Shown here: one piece after another, positions 30,125 through 38,487 of the stretch | Numbering within the stretch: the first letter of the stretch is position 1 | How the letters are laid out: each line of letters begins with the position of its first letter | DNA from: Dokdonella_A sp044227025 | GTDB taxonomy: Bacteria > Pseudomonadota > Gammaproteobacteria > Xanthomonadales > Rhodanobacteraceae | Assembly: GCF_044227025.1 (NCBI RefSeq) | Contig: NZ_JBGAFX010000002.1 | Location: forward strand, 1-64,000 | Reading direction: 5' to 3' | Length of the DNA stretch: 64,000 bases | Program-made: the position numbers and the translations under genes | Notes under the pieces: model-generated | Database searches by the model: none | Told to the model about the DNA's origin: nothing | The model's input: only the letters and a program-made list of their open reading frames with translations

Positions 30125-30319
30125 ATGAACAGCCGATTGCCGGAAAATGGCCAGAAGGTGCAGGTGAAGCTGCGCGCAGGGGAGTGGCAGGACGCAATCT
30201 ATCGCGGCGACGACTTCGTCGATCGTTACGGGTTGCCGCTTGCGTTCGACAAGATCCAGGAATGGCGGCCTGCGTCGATGCGCGGCATCCCGGCCCCGTT
30301 GAGCGGGGCATACCGCTGA
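30125..30319 (+). CDS. Small hypothetical protein (64 aa)
   Basis: MNSRLPENGQKVQVKLRAGE begins a 64-residue protein with a strong ribosome-binding site (GGGAGGAA, 5 bp before ATG). The sequence EWQDAIYRGDDFVDRYGLPLAFDKIQEWRP, given here only as landmarks EWQDAIYRG and IQEWRP, suggests a small SH3-like beta fold similar in flavour to DUF551, but I cannot assign a family. It stands between purA and the c-di-GMP enzyme on the same strand. Confidence 0.7.
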   Translation: MNSRLPENGQKVQVKLRAGEWQDAIYRGDDFVDRYGLPLAFDKIQEWRPASMRGIPAPLSGAYR

Positions 30320-30377
30320 AGATCCGTAGGGGCACGCGACCCGGGTCTGCGACAGCCCGTGGTGGCGTGAGCACGCC

Positions 30378-30386
30378 TGCTACACT
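30378..30386 (+). promoter_or_regulatory. Extended -10 element before the V4R-GGDEF-EAL gene
   Basis: TGCTACACT is a TGn-extended -10 (TACACT at 30381-30386) located 30 bp before the ATG at 30417. No good -35 is visible 17 bp upstream, which is acceptable for extended -10 promoters. Confidence 0.35.
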
Positions 30387-30416
30387 GCCTGCCGGATCAC
30401 ATCGTTCGAGCCGGGC

Positions 30417-32684
30417 ATGGGGACACGAGGTTCCGAACCGCAGTCGGCCAGCGACAGCGTCCCGGCGGAAGATCTTTCGCCCTCGCGACGCCGGGCGCGC
30501 ATCGCCGAGCTGGAACGGGAGCTCGCACGCCTCAAGGCCGCCAGTGACGGCGCACCCGAACGCCTGACCACGGTCCATGTGCCTGCGCAATTCGAGCAAC
30601 CGTTCCTGCGCGCGCAGGAATATGTCTCGCGCTACTTCGCCGACCGCATCGAACACCCCGATACCGCCACGATCTCGATTGCGGGCGAACGCTACGTGCT
30701 GTTGCGCGCCGCGTCGTTGTCGGTCGAGTTCGTCGAAATGGTCATGAAGCTCTACCAGGACAAGGGCGCCGACGAAGCGCGCAGCGTCGCCAACAACCTG
30801 TTGTTCGACCTTGCGCATGCGATTGGCAAGGCGGACGCACGCAGTTTCCAGCAGAAGATGGCGGTCAGCGATCCGATCGCGACCCTCTCCGCGGGACCGA
30901 TCCATTTCGCGTTCTCCGGCTGGGCTTTCGTCGACATTTCCGCGGAGTCGCGTCCATCGCCCGACGAGGACTATTTCCTCCTCTACGATCATCCGTTCTC
31001 GTTCGAATCGCATTCGTGGCTGGCGAAGGACAAGCGTAGCGACGCGCCGGTCTGCATCATGAACTCCGGCTACTCATCCGGCTGGTGCGAGGAGAGTTTC
31101 GGAATCCCGCTGGTCGCTGCCGAAGTCGAATGCCTCGCGGCGGGTGGCGAGTGTTGTCGCTTCATCATGGCCCCGCCGGCGCGCATCGAGGCGCACCTCG
31201 AGGACTATGCGCGACGTCACGGCGTCCGGCCGGGCGCTGCGGCGGGGAGCCGCCCCGGCGTCGTGCCGGAGTTCTTCCAGCGCAAGCGCCTCGAGGAGGA
31301 ACTGCGTGCCGCCAACGAACAGCTGGAACTGCGCGTGCAGACGCGCACGCTCGATCTCGAACGCGTCTCGGAACAGTTGCGACATCAGGCGCTGCACGAT
31401 GCGTTGACCGGATTGCCCAACCGCGTCCTGCTGCACGACCGCATCGAGCAGGCGATCCTCAACGTGCGTCGCCGCGGCATGCAGTTCTCGCTGCTGTTCC
31501 TCGATCTCGATGGATTCAAGGAGATCAACGACACGTTCGGCCATCATGTCGGCGACGCATTGCTGGCGAAGATCGGCACGCGTCTGCGCGACCGCCTGCC
31601 TGCGCCGGACATCATCGCGCGACTCGGTGGCGACGAGTTCGCGATGTTGCTGGACAATCCCGGCAGTGCCGAGGCCGCCGCCGAAGCCGGTAGAAAACTG
31701 CTTGATGCGCTCGAGCAGGCCTTCGAGATCGATGGTCACAAGCTCGTGGTATCCGCAAGCATCGGCATCGCGCACTGTCCATCGCACGGCACCGATCCGG
31801 CCACGCTCATGCGGCGCGCCGACGTGGCCATGTATGCGGCGAAGGCGGCGCGCGCAGGAACGATGGTCTACAGTCCACAGCAGGACGAGCATTCACCCGG
31901 ACGCATCCGTCTGGTGAACGAACTGCGCGACAGCATCGAAGATCGCCATCTGGAGCTGGACTACCAGCCGGAGATCGATCTGCGCAGCGGGGCGGTCGTG
32001 CGGGTCGAGGCACTCATCCGCTGGAACCATCCCGAACGTGGTCGCCTTTTGCCCGATGAATTCCTTCCGCTCGTCGCATCGAGCGATCTGATCGACCGCA
32101 TTGCGCGCTGGGTGCTGCGCACGGCGATCCGCGATTGCAGCGAGTGGAAGCAGTCCGGCCTCGGCATCGGTGTTTCCGTCAATCTGTCGCCGCACAACCT
32201 GCGCGACCGCAGCTTGCCCGATTTCATCGCTCGCACGCTCGCGCAGGCGCGTGTGGAACCGGCTCGATTGACCGTGGAGATAACCGAGAGCAGCGTGCTT
32301 GAGCAAGCGGTGCTCGAAATGGGCATCTTCAAGCGCCTGCGCGAGATCGGTGTAGGCCTGTCGATCGACGACTTCGGCACCGGCTACTCGTCGTTGATGC
32401 ACTTGAAGCAGTTGCCGTTCACGGAGCTCAAGGTCGATCGTTCGTTCACCAGCGAACTGGCCAGCAACGAACACGACGCGGCGATCGTGCGATCGACCAT
32501 CCACCTCGGACACGAGTTGGGTCGCGGAATCGTTGCCGAGGGCGTCGAGTCGCGCGAGGTGCTTGATCTGCTGCGACGCTTCGGCTGCGATTTCGCCCAG
32601 GGATATTTCATCAGTCCACCGCTCGGCAAGGCGGCGTTGCGCACCTGGTTGCGGGATACCCCCGCGTTCGATCTGGCGCGCTGA
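30417..32684 (+). CDS. V4R-sensor diguanylate cyclase / phosphodiesterase (GGDEF-EAL)
   Basis: A 755-residue cytoplasmic protein. After a short coiled N-terminus (about residues 20-45) comes an XylR_N-like region. A V4R domain follows at about 190-260 (SGWCEESFGIPLVAAEVECL, then GGECCRFIM, with the Cys residues typical of V4R). Next are a coiled linker, a GGDEF domain (LGGDEFAML at about 403) and an EAL domain (EALIRW at about 530, NLSPHN, EITESS, DDFGTGYSS, AEGVES, QGYFISPPL). Both active sites look intact. The product-inhibition RxxD site before GGDEF is PAPD, so that feedback is probably missing. V4R/XylR_N domains bind aromatic or other small ligands, so ligand-controlled c-di-GMP turnover is the likely role. 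Confidence 0.9.
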   Translation: MGTRGSEPQSASDSVPAEDLSPSRRRARIAELERELARLKAASDGAPERLTTVHVPAQFEQPFLRAQEYVSRYFADRIEHPDTATISIAGERYVLLRAASLSVEFVEMVMKLYQDKGADEARSVANNLLFDLAHAIGKADARSFQQKMAVSDPIATLSAGPIHFAFSGWAFVDISAESRPSPDEDYFLLYDHPFSFESHSWLAKDKRSDAPVCIMNSGYSSGWCEESFGIPLVAAEVECLAAGGECCRFIMAPPARIEAHLEDYARRHGVRPGAAAGSRPGVVPEFFQRKRLEEELRAANEQLELRVQTRTLDLERVSEQLRHQALHDALTGLPNRVLLHDRIEQAILNVRRRGMQFSLLFLDLDGFKEINDTFGHHVGDALLAKIGTRLRDRLPAPDIIARLGGDEFAMLLDNPGSAEAAAEAGRKLLDALEQAFEIDGHKLVVSASIGIAHCPSHGTDPATLMRRADVAMYAAKAARAGTMVYSPQQDEHSPGRIRLVNELRDSIEDRHLELDYQPEIDLRSGAVVRVEALIRWNHPERGRLLPDEFLPLVASSDLIDRIARWVLRTAIRDCSEWKQSGLGIGVSVNLSPHNLRDRSLPDFIARTLAQARVEPARLTVEITESSVLEQAVLEMGIFKRLREIGVGLSIDDFGTGYSSLMHLKQLPFTELKVDRSFTSELASNEHDAAIVRSTIHLGHELGRGIVAEGVESREVLDLLRRFGCDFAQGYFISPPLGKAALRTWLRDTPAFDLAR

Positions 32685-32856
32685 TCCGCCCTGGTTGCGT
32701 TCGATGCCGGTTTCAATGGGTTGAAGGCGCTGGATCGCGGCTTCGCGGGCATGATGGGGAATCCCCTGTTCGAGCAAGTGCAGGAATGAATGTTTCAACA
32801 CTCTGCTAGAGTTGCCGAAGTTGTGTAAAGGTTCTCTTTGAATCCATCGGGGCTGC

Positions 32857-33270
32857 ATGAAGAACTCAAGAACGGCATCTGACAGCCGGCTCAAGCTGGC
32901 AGGGCGAATCCGCGTTGCGCGGCGCGATGCGGGGCTGACCCAGAGCGCACTCGCCGAACGCGTCGGCGTCACGCCGAGTGCCGCGGCGCAGTGGGAACAC
33001 CCCAACGGCACCAGCCCCGGCACGCCGCGTCTGCAGGAGATCGCGGCCGCGACTGGCTTCAGCTTCGAATGGCTGGCCACCGGTCGCGGTGACCGACGGC
33101 AGCGTCGTCCGCATCCGGATTCGATTCCCGCACTCAAGCTCGACGTCTACGCGCAGGACGGGACCGAGGAGATCCTGCTTGAACGCTTCCGCCTGCTGTC
33201 GCCGCGAGCGAAGCAGATGCTGGTGAATCTGCTCGAGGAAGTGCGGCCATCGCGCGGGTCGCGCCGCTGA
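32857..33270 (+). CDS. XRE-family transcriptional regulator
   Basis: A 137-residue protein with an N-terminal helix-turn-helix of the Cro/CI type (LAGRIRVARRDAGLTQSALA then VGVTPSAAAQWEHPNG). The segment TGFSFEWLATGRG is typical of this domain. A 50-residue C-terminal part includes a helix ending in LSPRAKQMLVNLLEEV. No ligand domain or protease site is present. It stands alone with about 170 bp of upstream DNA; targets are unknown. Confidence 0.85.
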   Translation: MKNSRTASDSRLKLAGRIRVARRDAGLTQSALAERVGVTPSAAAQWEHPNGTSPGTPRLQEIAAATGFSFEWLATGRGDRRQRRPHPDSIPALKLDVYAQDGTEEILLERFRLLSPRAKQMLVNLLEEVRPSRGSRR

Positions 33271-33367
33271 CGCATCGATCCTGCGGCGCCTGGTTTGAGC
33301 GATCGTTGCCGCTGGCGTAGGCTGGAGGTCGCCCCGGCCTCGGCCCGCCCACCACGGAGATGCGAAC

Positions 33368-33757
33368 ATGTCGATTGAACTCAAGATGCTGACCTGGGCC
33401 ATCGTGCTCGGTCTGGTGCATATCTTCATCGCGGCGACGTTCGCGACGCGCCAGCGCGGACTGATGTGGAACGCCGGTCCGCGCGACGCCGTCATGGCGC
33501 CCTTGGCCGGGGTTGCCGGACGCGTGGGACGTGCATCGAACAATTTTCTCGAAACCTTCGCGTTCTTCGCTGCGGCGGTCCTGATGCTGACCATCCTGCA
33601 GCGCGGCAGCGAACATTCTGCGCTCGGCGCACAGCTCTACTTCTGGGCACGCGTCGCGTACCTGCCGATCTATGCAGCCGGCATCCCGTTCGTGCGCTCG
33701 CTGGTCTGGGGGGTGGCGCTGGTCGGACTCCTGCTGGTCGTCGCAGCGCTGTTCTGA
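33368..33757 (+). CDS. MAPEG family membrane protein
   Basis: A 129-residue protein with four predicted membrane helices. The family features are present: RVGRASNNFLETFAFFAAAV in the middle, and ARVAYLPIYAAGIPFVRSL near the end. MAPEG proteins include microsomal glutathione transferases and eicosanoid enzymes. The bacterial members of this subgroup have no known substrate. It stands alone on the plus strand. Confidence 0.88.
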   Translation: MSIELKMLTWAIVLGLVHIFIAATFATRQRGLMWNAGPRDAVMAPLAGVAGRVGRASNNFLETFAFFAAAVLMLTILQRGSEHSALGAQLYFWARVAYLPIYAAGIPFVRSLVWGVALVGLLLVVAALF

Positions 33758-33955
33758 ATCATTGAGGAGCCTGGATCCCTGCTTGCCTGCACCACGCTGG
33801 ACACCCGCGACTTGCAGCGCGCTGTTTCGTTCCTAGATTCCCTGCTCGCCGGACCCGTTGCCCGCCGCATGGTGGACACTCAATTGATCGTGTTGCGCGC
33901 AGCAAAACGAAGTTCCGCGACGTCGAAACACACGCCGGACTGTCGCGAATAGCAT

Positions 33956-34906
33956 TCATTCCGTGACGTTGCGTGCTTCCGCCGTACCGAGCACTTCGGC
34001 ATGGCTGATCCGCTGCGGACGATGCAGCAGCGGATGCACGAACACCGCACCGACGATGATCGCCGCGCCGAAGTAGAACGTCGTGGTCAGCTCATGCTGT
34101 TCACCGAGCATGAGCGCCGCCAGCACGATCGCGTAGACCGGTTCGAGGTTGGTCGCCAGCTGCGCCGCGAATGCGCTCATGTGGCGCAGCGCAATCAGCG
34201 ACAGCGTGAATGGCAGCAGTGTGCAGGCGAGCGCGAGCGCGAGCAGCAGCCAGGCGTCGCGCTCGTCCGGCAGCGCGAACGGATCGCCGGCGAGGGCAGG
34301 GAACACATGCGGCAGCAACGGCGTCAGCGCGGTCAGCGCGAGCAGGCCGGCGCCGAGTTCCAGCCCGGTCACGGCAAGCGGGTCGGCGTGGTCGACGAGG
34401 CGCTTGTTGAGCGAGCCGAACAGCGCCACGAACAGTGCGGAAACCGTGCCGACCGCGATGCCGGCGCGCATCGACGCCGGCACTCCACCAACCACGAGTG
34501 CGACACCCGGCAGTACCGCGATGCCGAGCAGCAGTTCGCGCATCGAAAAGCGGCGGCGCGCGAGCTTGGGTTCGATCAGGGCGGTGAACGGAGTCGCCAG
34601 CGCGATGCAGGTCGCGCCGACCGAGGCGTTCGCGAGCTTGATCGAGCCGTAGAACGTCAGCCAGTGCAGCGCGACGAGCACGCCGATGCCCGCATATGAG
34701 GCGACCAAGCGTGGATTCATCGTGCGCAGCGCGCGCCATGCCCGTGGCAGCAAGGCGATCGCGCCGACCACGATCAACATGCGCCACCACACCAGGGCGA
34801 GCGCGCCGAGTGTAATCAGCTTGCCGAGGATCGCGGTGAAGCCCCAGAGCAGGACGCAGAAATGGATCTGCAACTGCGCCTTGGTGGTGGGAGACAGCGG
34901 ATTCAC
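33956..34906 (-). CDS. EamA/DMT-family transporter
   Basis: A 316-residue protein with about ten membrane helices and two EamA repeats (FCVLLWGFTAILGKLI begins the first; TVSALFVALFGSLNKRL begins the second). Such proteins export metabolites or amino acids; the substrate is unknown. I prefer the GTG start at 34906 (VNPLSPTTKAQLQ) because the region upstream to 35035 is Arg/Ser/Pro-rich and overlaps the divergent aminotransferase gene. The two genes are divergent with about 58 bp between starts. Confidence 0.88.
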   Translation of the reverse strand: MNPLSPTTKAQLQIHFCVLLWGFTAILGKLITLGALALVWWRMLIVVGAIALLPRAWRALRTMNPRLVASYAGIGVLVALHWLTFYGSIKLANASVGATCIALATPFTALIEPKLARRRFSMRELLLGIAVLPGVALVVGGVPASMRAGIAVGTVSALFVALFGSLNKRLVDHADPLAVTGLELGAGLLALTALTPLLPHVFPALAGDPFALPDERDAWLLLALALACTLLPFTLSLIALRHMSAFAAQLATNLEPVYAIVLAALMLGEQHELTTTFYFGAAIIVGAVFVHPLLHRPQRISHAEVLGTAEARNVTE

Positions 34907-34964
34907 GAGTTGGGAGAATGGGCCGGAACGGGATGCGCATCGTAGCGCAGCCGGAGGGCATCCG

Positions 34965-35765
34965 ATGACGCCACGCGTGCAACTCAATGGCCGGCCTGCG
35001 GGCGTCGATGACCTGCGCACACTCGCGCTGCTCAACTACGGTCATTTCACCTCGATGCAGGTGCTCGATGGCGCCGTGCGTGGCCTCGATCTGCACCTGC
35101 GCCGACTGCAGGCCGCGACGCAGGAACTGTTCGCCTCCCCGCTCGACATCGACGCGACACGCGGCTGGATGCGCGAAGCGCTCGACGGTGTCGATGGCCA
35201 GGCCTCGCTGCGCGTGACGGTCTTCTCGCGCGCGCTCGATCGCGATCGCCTGCTCGAACCAGCGGCGCTGGACGTGCTCGTCTCGCTGGCGCCGGCGCGC
35301 CCGATGAATCCTTCACCGTTGCGCGTTCGCAGCGTGCGCTACCAGCGCGAGGCGCCGCACATCAAGCACGTCGGCACGTTCGGTCTGTTCCATCAGAAGC
35401 GTCTCGCACAGGCGGCCGGCTACGACGATGCGCTGTTCCTCGACGCGAGCTTCGCGATCGCGGAAGGATCGATCTGGAACGTCGGGTTCTTCGATGGAAC
35501 CGAGGTCGTCTGGCCGGATGCGCCGGCGCTGCGGGGCGTATCGATGCAACTGCTGCAGCAAGGCCTGAGCCGCCGCGGCGTGCCGATGCAGGTGCGGCGG
35601 GTCGACCTTGCCGAGGTCGCGCGCTTTCGCGCAGCATTTTTCACCAATACCTCGCATACCGCCGTGCCGCTGGCGTCGATCGACTCGGCTGCATTCGGCA
35701 CGGACACGGATTTGCTCGCGCTGCTTGACGGATGCATGTCGATGCACCCCTGGGAGCGGGTCTGA
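34965..35765 (+). CDS. PLP-dependent class IV aminotransferase
   Basis: A 266-residue fold-type IV PLP enzyme, in the family of branched-chain aminotransferase, D-amino acid aminotransferase and aminodeoxychorismate lyase. The PLP lysine is probably in APHIKHVGTF (about residue 133). DALFLDASFAIAEGSIWNVGF carries the conserved Glu-Gly-Ser pattern, and TNTSHTAVPLASID closes the cofactor site. Specificity cannot be told from sequence. It is divergent from the EamA transporter, which raises the possibility that the transporter carries its substrate or product. Confidence 0.85.
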   Translation: MTPRVQLNGRPAGVDDLRTLALLNYGHFTSMQVLDGAVRGLDLHLRRLQAATQELFASPLDIDATRGWMREALDGVDGQASLRVTVFSRALDRDRLLEPAALDVLVSLAPARPMNPSPLRVRSVRYQREAPHIKHVGTFGLFHQKRLAQAAGYDDALFLDASFAIAEGSIWNVGFFDGTEVVWPDAPALRGVSMQLLQQGLSRRGVPMQVRRVDLAEVARFRAAFFTNTSHTAVPLASIDSAAFGTDTDLLALLDGCMSMHPWERV

Positions 35766-35806
35766 TGGGACAGGCCCGGCTTCCGCGCGGCGCTGGCCGC
35801 CTCAAA

Positions 35807-36685
35807 TCATAGCCGCGACAACAACGCCATCGCGGCCGCGGGGTTGCGCTCCTTGGCGGCGCTGATGAAGTAGACGAACACGTCGCGCGGCTTGCCGGAC
35901 GGCGTCGGCGCGCCGATGCGCGGAAGGTCGGCCGGTTCGTTGCCGGCAGCCCACTCGCGTGCGCGCTTCGCCCAGGCGTCGAGCGCCGGTGGAGCGTAGC
36001 CGGTTTCGATCTTCGCCTGCGTGCCCATCAAGCGCGCATAGACGAAGTCGCCGGTGACGTCGGCGAACGAGGGGTATTCCTCCGAGTCGGTGAATACGGT
36101 CGCGACGTGATGGCGGCGGGCCAGCGCGAGGTATTCGGCGCACAGGAAGCTCGGGTCGCGAACTTCGAGCACATGGCGCAGCGCGATGCCGTCGAGTTCG
36201 CGCGGCAGCCGGTCGAGAAATGCGTCGAAGTCGTCGTGCTCGAACGGCTTGCCCTTGGTGAACTGCCAGTTGATCGGGCCGAGGCGGTCGCCGAGCTCGG
36301 CGATGCCGCCGTGCACGAAGGCGCCGATCGTCGCGCCGGCATCGGCGAGCACGCGTCGATCGGTTGCGTAGCGCGGTGCCTTCAGCGAGAACACGAAGCC
36401 ATCGGGCGTTTCGCTGCGCCATTTCGCGTAGGTCGCCGGCTTCTGCGCGCCGTAGTAGGTGCCGTTGACCTCGATCGTGTTGACGTGACGGCTGGCATAC
36501 TCCAGCTCGCGCCGCTGCACAAGCTTGTCGGGATAGAAGTTGTTGCGCCATGGCGCGTAGGTCCAGCCGCCGATGCCGACGCGGATGCGGGAATCGCGAC
36601 TGGCGGCGGTCGAGTACGGTTCGGGCGTGGAATGGGTCGGAGGCATCGTCGGGTTCGCGTCGGGTCGCTGCGGCGGCGAAGTCAT
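35807..36685 (-). CDS. DUF72 (YecE-like) family protein
   Basis: A 292-residue TIM-barrel-like DUF72 protein. RVGIGGWTYAPWRNNFYP starts the domain at about residue 35, NTIEVNGTYYG follows, and the end is VFVYFISAAKERNPAAAM. The first 30 residues are Pro/Thr/Ser-rich and might be trimmed by starting at an internal Met. Molecular function is unknown. It is divergent from the NADH dehydrogenase gene with about 100 bp between starts. Confidence 0.9.
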   Translation of the reverse strand: MTSPPQRPDANPTMPPTHSTPEPYSTAASRDSRIRVGIGGWTYAPWRNNFYPDKLVQRRELEYASRHVNTIEVNGTYYGAQKPATYAKWRSETPDGFVFSLKAPRYATDRRVLADAGATIGAFVHGGIAELGDRLGPINWQFTKGKPFEHDDFDAFLDRLPRELDGIALRHVLEVRDPSFLCAEYLALARRHHVATVFTDSEEYPSFADVTGDFVYARLMGTQAKIETGYAPPALDAWAKRAREWAAGNEPADLPRIGAPTPSGKPRDVFVYFISAAKERNPAAAMALLSRL

Positions 36686-36787
36686 GATGTCATGCGGTGC
36701 GATCCGCGGGAATTGTGTAGTGCGGTACCTGACCGGGGCGCGACGTTCGGGCAAAATGCGCGAACTCCGCAACGTGCAGACAACGCA

Positions 36788-38056
36788 ATGCCGGATCTTC
36801 CTCATGTCGTGATCCTGGGTGGCGGGTTCGGTGGACTGTGGGCGACACGAGCGCTCGCCACGGCGCCCGTGCGCGTGACCCTGGTCGATCGCACCAACCA
36901 CCATCTGTTCCAGCCGTTGCTGTACCAGGTCGCGATGGCCGGTCTTTCCTCCCCGGACATCGCGGCGCCGCTGCGACACATTCTGCGTGGACAGCGCACT
37001 GTCACCGTGCGCATGGACGAAGCGCGGTCGATCGACGTCGGCGCACGCCGCGTGACGCTCGCCCATGGCTCGCTCGGCTACGACTACCTGGTCCTCGCGA
37101 CCGGGGCGCGTCATGCGTATTTCGGCAACGATGACTGGGCGCGCCACGCGCCGGGACTGAAGACCCTTGATGATGCCTTGCACATTCGTCGTCGCATGCT
37201 GGAGGCGTTCGAGGCGGCCGAGCGTGAGGAGGATCCGGTCGCGCAAGCCGAATGGCTCGGTTTCGTGATCATCGGCGGTGGTCCCACCGGCGTGGAACTG
37301 GCCGGCACGCTGGCCGAGATCGCGCGGCACGCGTTGCCACGCGAGTTCCGCCACAGCGACCCGCGCCGTTCGCGCATTCATCTGGTCGAGGCGGGACCGC
37401 GTGTGCTCGCCTCGATGCCCGAGGTTTTATCCGAGCGAGCGCTATGCCAGCTCGAACGGCTCGGCGTCAGCGTGCATACCGGACAGGCCGTCACCGCGAT
37501 CGATGCGCACGGCGTCGATCTCGGCGAGCGTCGCATCGATGCGCGCACCGTGCTGTGGGCCGCGGGCGTAGCGGCCTCGCCGCTCGGCGCGCAGCTCGGT
37601 GCGGAATGCGACCGGGCAGGGCGGGTCAAGGTCGAATGCGATCTCTCGCTGGCCGGCCATCCGGAGGTGTTTGTCATCGGCGATCTTGCGGCAATCACCC
37701 AGGACGGCAAAGCCGTGCCGGGCGTGGCGCCGGCGGCGAAGCAGATGGGCGCGCATGTCGCACGCGCAATCCGCGCGCGCATCGCCGGCGGCGCGACCAC
37801 ACCGTTCCGCTACCGCGACTACGGCAATCTTGCAACGATCGGGCGAATGGCCGCGGTCGTCGACCTGGGCAAGCTGCGCTTCTCCGGCGCGCCGGCATGG
37901 TTGTTCTGGCTATGGGCGCACGTTTTTTTCCTGATCGGCTTCCGCAATCGCATTGTCGTGATGGCCGAGTGGATCTGGTCGTACTTCACGTATCAGCGCC
38001 ACGCGCGCATCATCCTCGGGCGCGGCGAGGACTCACCCAACAGGAACCAGGATTGA
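36788..38056 (+). CDS. ndh: Type II NADH:quinone oxidoreductase
   Basis: A 422-residue FAD enzyme that passes electrons from NADH to quinone without proton pumping. The FAD loop is ILGGGFGGLWAT (about residues 9-20), the NADH loop is IIGGGPTGVELAG (about 161-173), and FVIGDLAAI is the second FAD contact. The C-terminal GAPAWLFWLWAHVFFLIGFR gives the amphipathic membrane anchor. The start at MPDLPHVVILGG is clear. The gene symbol reflects family membership. Confidence 0.93.
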   Translation: MPDLPHVVILGGGFGGLWATRALATAPVRVTLVDRTNHHLFQPLLYQVAMAGLSSPDIAAPLRHILRGQRTVTVRMDEARSIDVGARRVTLAHGSLGYDYLVLATGARHAYFGNDDWARHAPGLKTLDDALHIRRRMLEAFEAAEREEDPVAQAEWLGFVIIGGGPTGVELAGTLAEIARHALPREFRHSDPRRSRIHLVEAGPRVLASMPEVLSERALCQLERLGVSVHTGQAVTAIDAHGVDLGERRIDARTVLWAAGVAASPLGAQLGAECDRAGRVKVECDLSLAGHPEVFVIGDLAAITQDGKAVPGVAPAAKQMGAHVARAIRARIAGGATTPFRYRDYGNLATIGRMAAVVDLGKLRFSGAPAWLFWLWAHVFFLIGFRNRIVVMAEWIWSYFTYQRHARIILGRGEDSPNRNQD

Positions 38057-38114
38057 AAACCACGTATTTCCTGATCGGCGGCACCGCGTGCCGCACCCAT
38101 CGCGGAGGAGTGTC

Positions 38115-38393
38115 ATGCTGGATGTAGTACACAACGCGGCCGCGAGCCGGTTCCAGACGAGCGTCGATGGCGTCCTGTGCGTGCTCGAATACAGCCTGCG
38201 CGAAGGCGTCATGACGATCACCCACACCGGCGTGCCCGATGCGGTCGGTGGACGCGGGATCGCCGGTGCGCTGGCGACGGCTGCGTTCGATGCGGCGCGC
38301 CGCGAACACTGGCGCGTGGTGCCCGCGTGCGCTTATGTCGAGGCATGGATCAAGCGTCACCCCGAGTACGCGGATCTGGTCGATCCGGCCTGA
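38115..38393 (+). CDS. YjdJ-type GNAT N-acetyltransferase
   Basis: A 92-residue minimal GNAT domain. The acetyl-CoA loop is AVGGRGIAGALATAA, and RVVPACAYVEAWIKRHPEYADLV is typical of the short Gcn5-related proteins like E. coli YjdJ. GGAGGA precedes the ATG at 5 bp. It follows ndh by about 60 bp on the same strand and may be co-transcribed. The substrate is unknown. Confidence 0.88.
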   Translation: MLDVVHNAAASRFQTSVDGVLCVLEYSLREGVMTITHTGVPDAVGGRGIAGALATAAFDAARREHWRVVPACAYVEAWIKRHPEYADLVDPA

Positions 38394-38436
38394 GAGCGTG
38401 GGCGACGAGCGCGGAACTTTCGCGGTTCTCGACTTG

Positions 38437-38453
38437 GCGGAACTGCGTTCCGC
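38437..38453. terminator. Short hairpin between convergent genes
   Basis: GCGGAAC, a TGC loop and GTTCCGC form a 7-bp stem in the 94-bp gap between the GNAT gene and the end of the kinase gene. No T-run is present, so termination is only a possibility. Confidence 0.3.
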
Positions 38454-38487
38454 TGCGCTCAACACGAGCCGGATATGTGGCCAGGAT

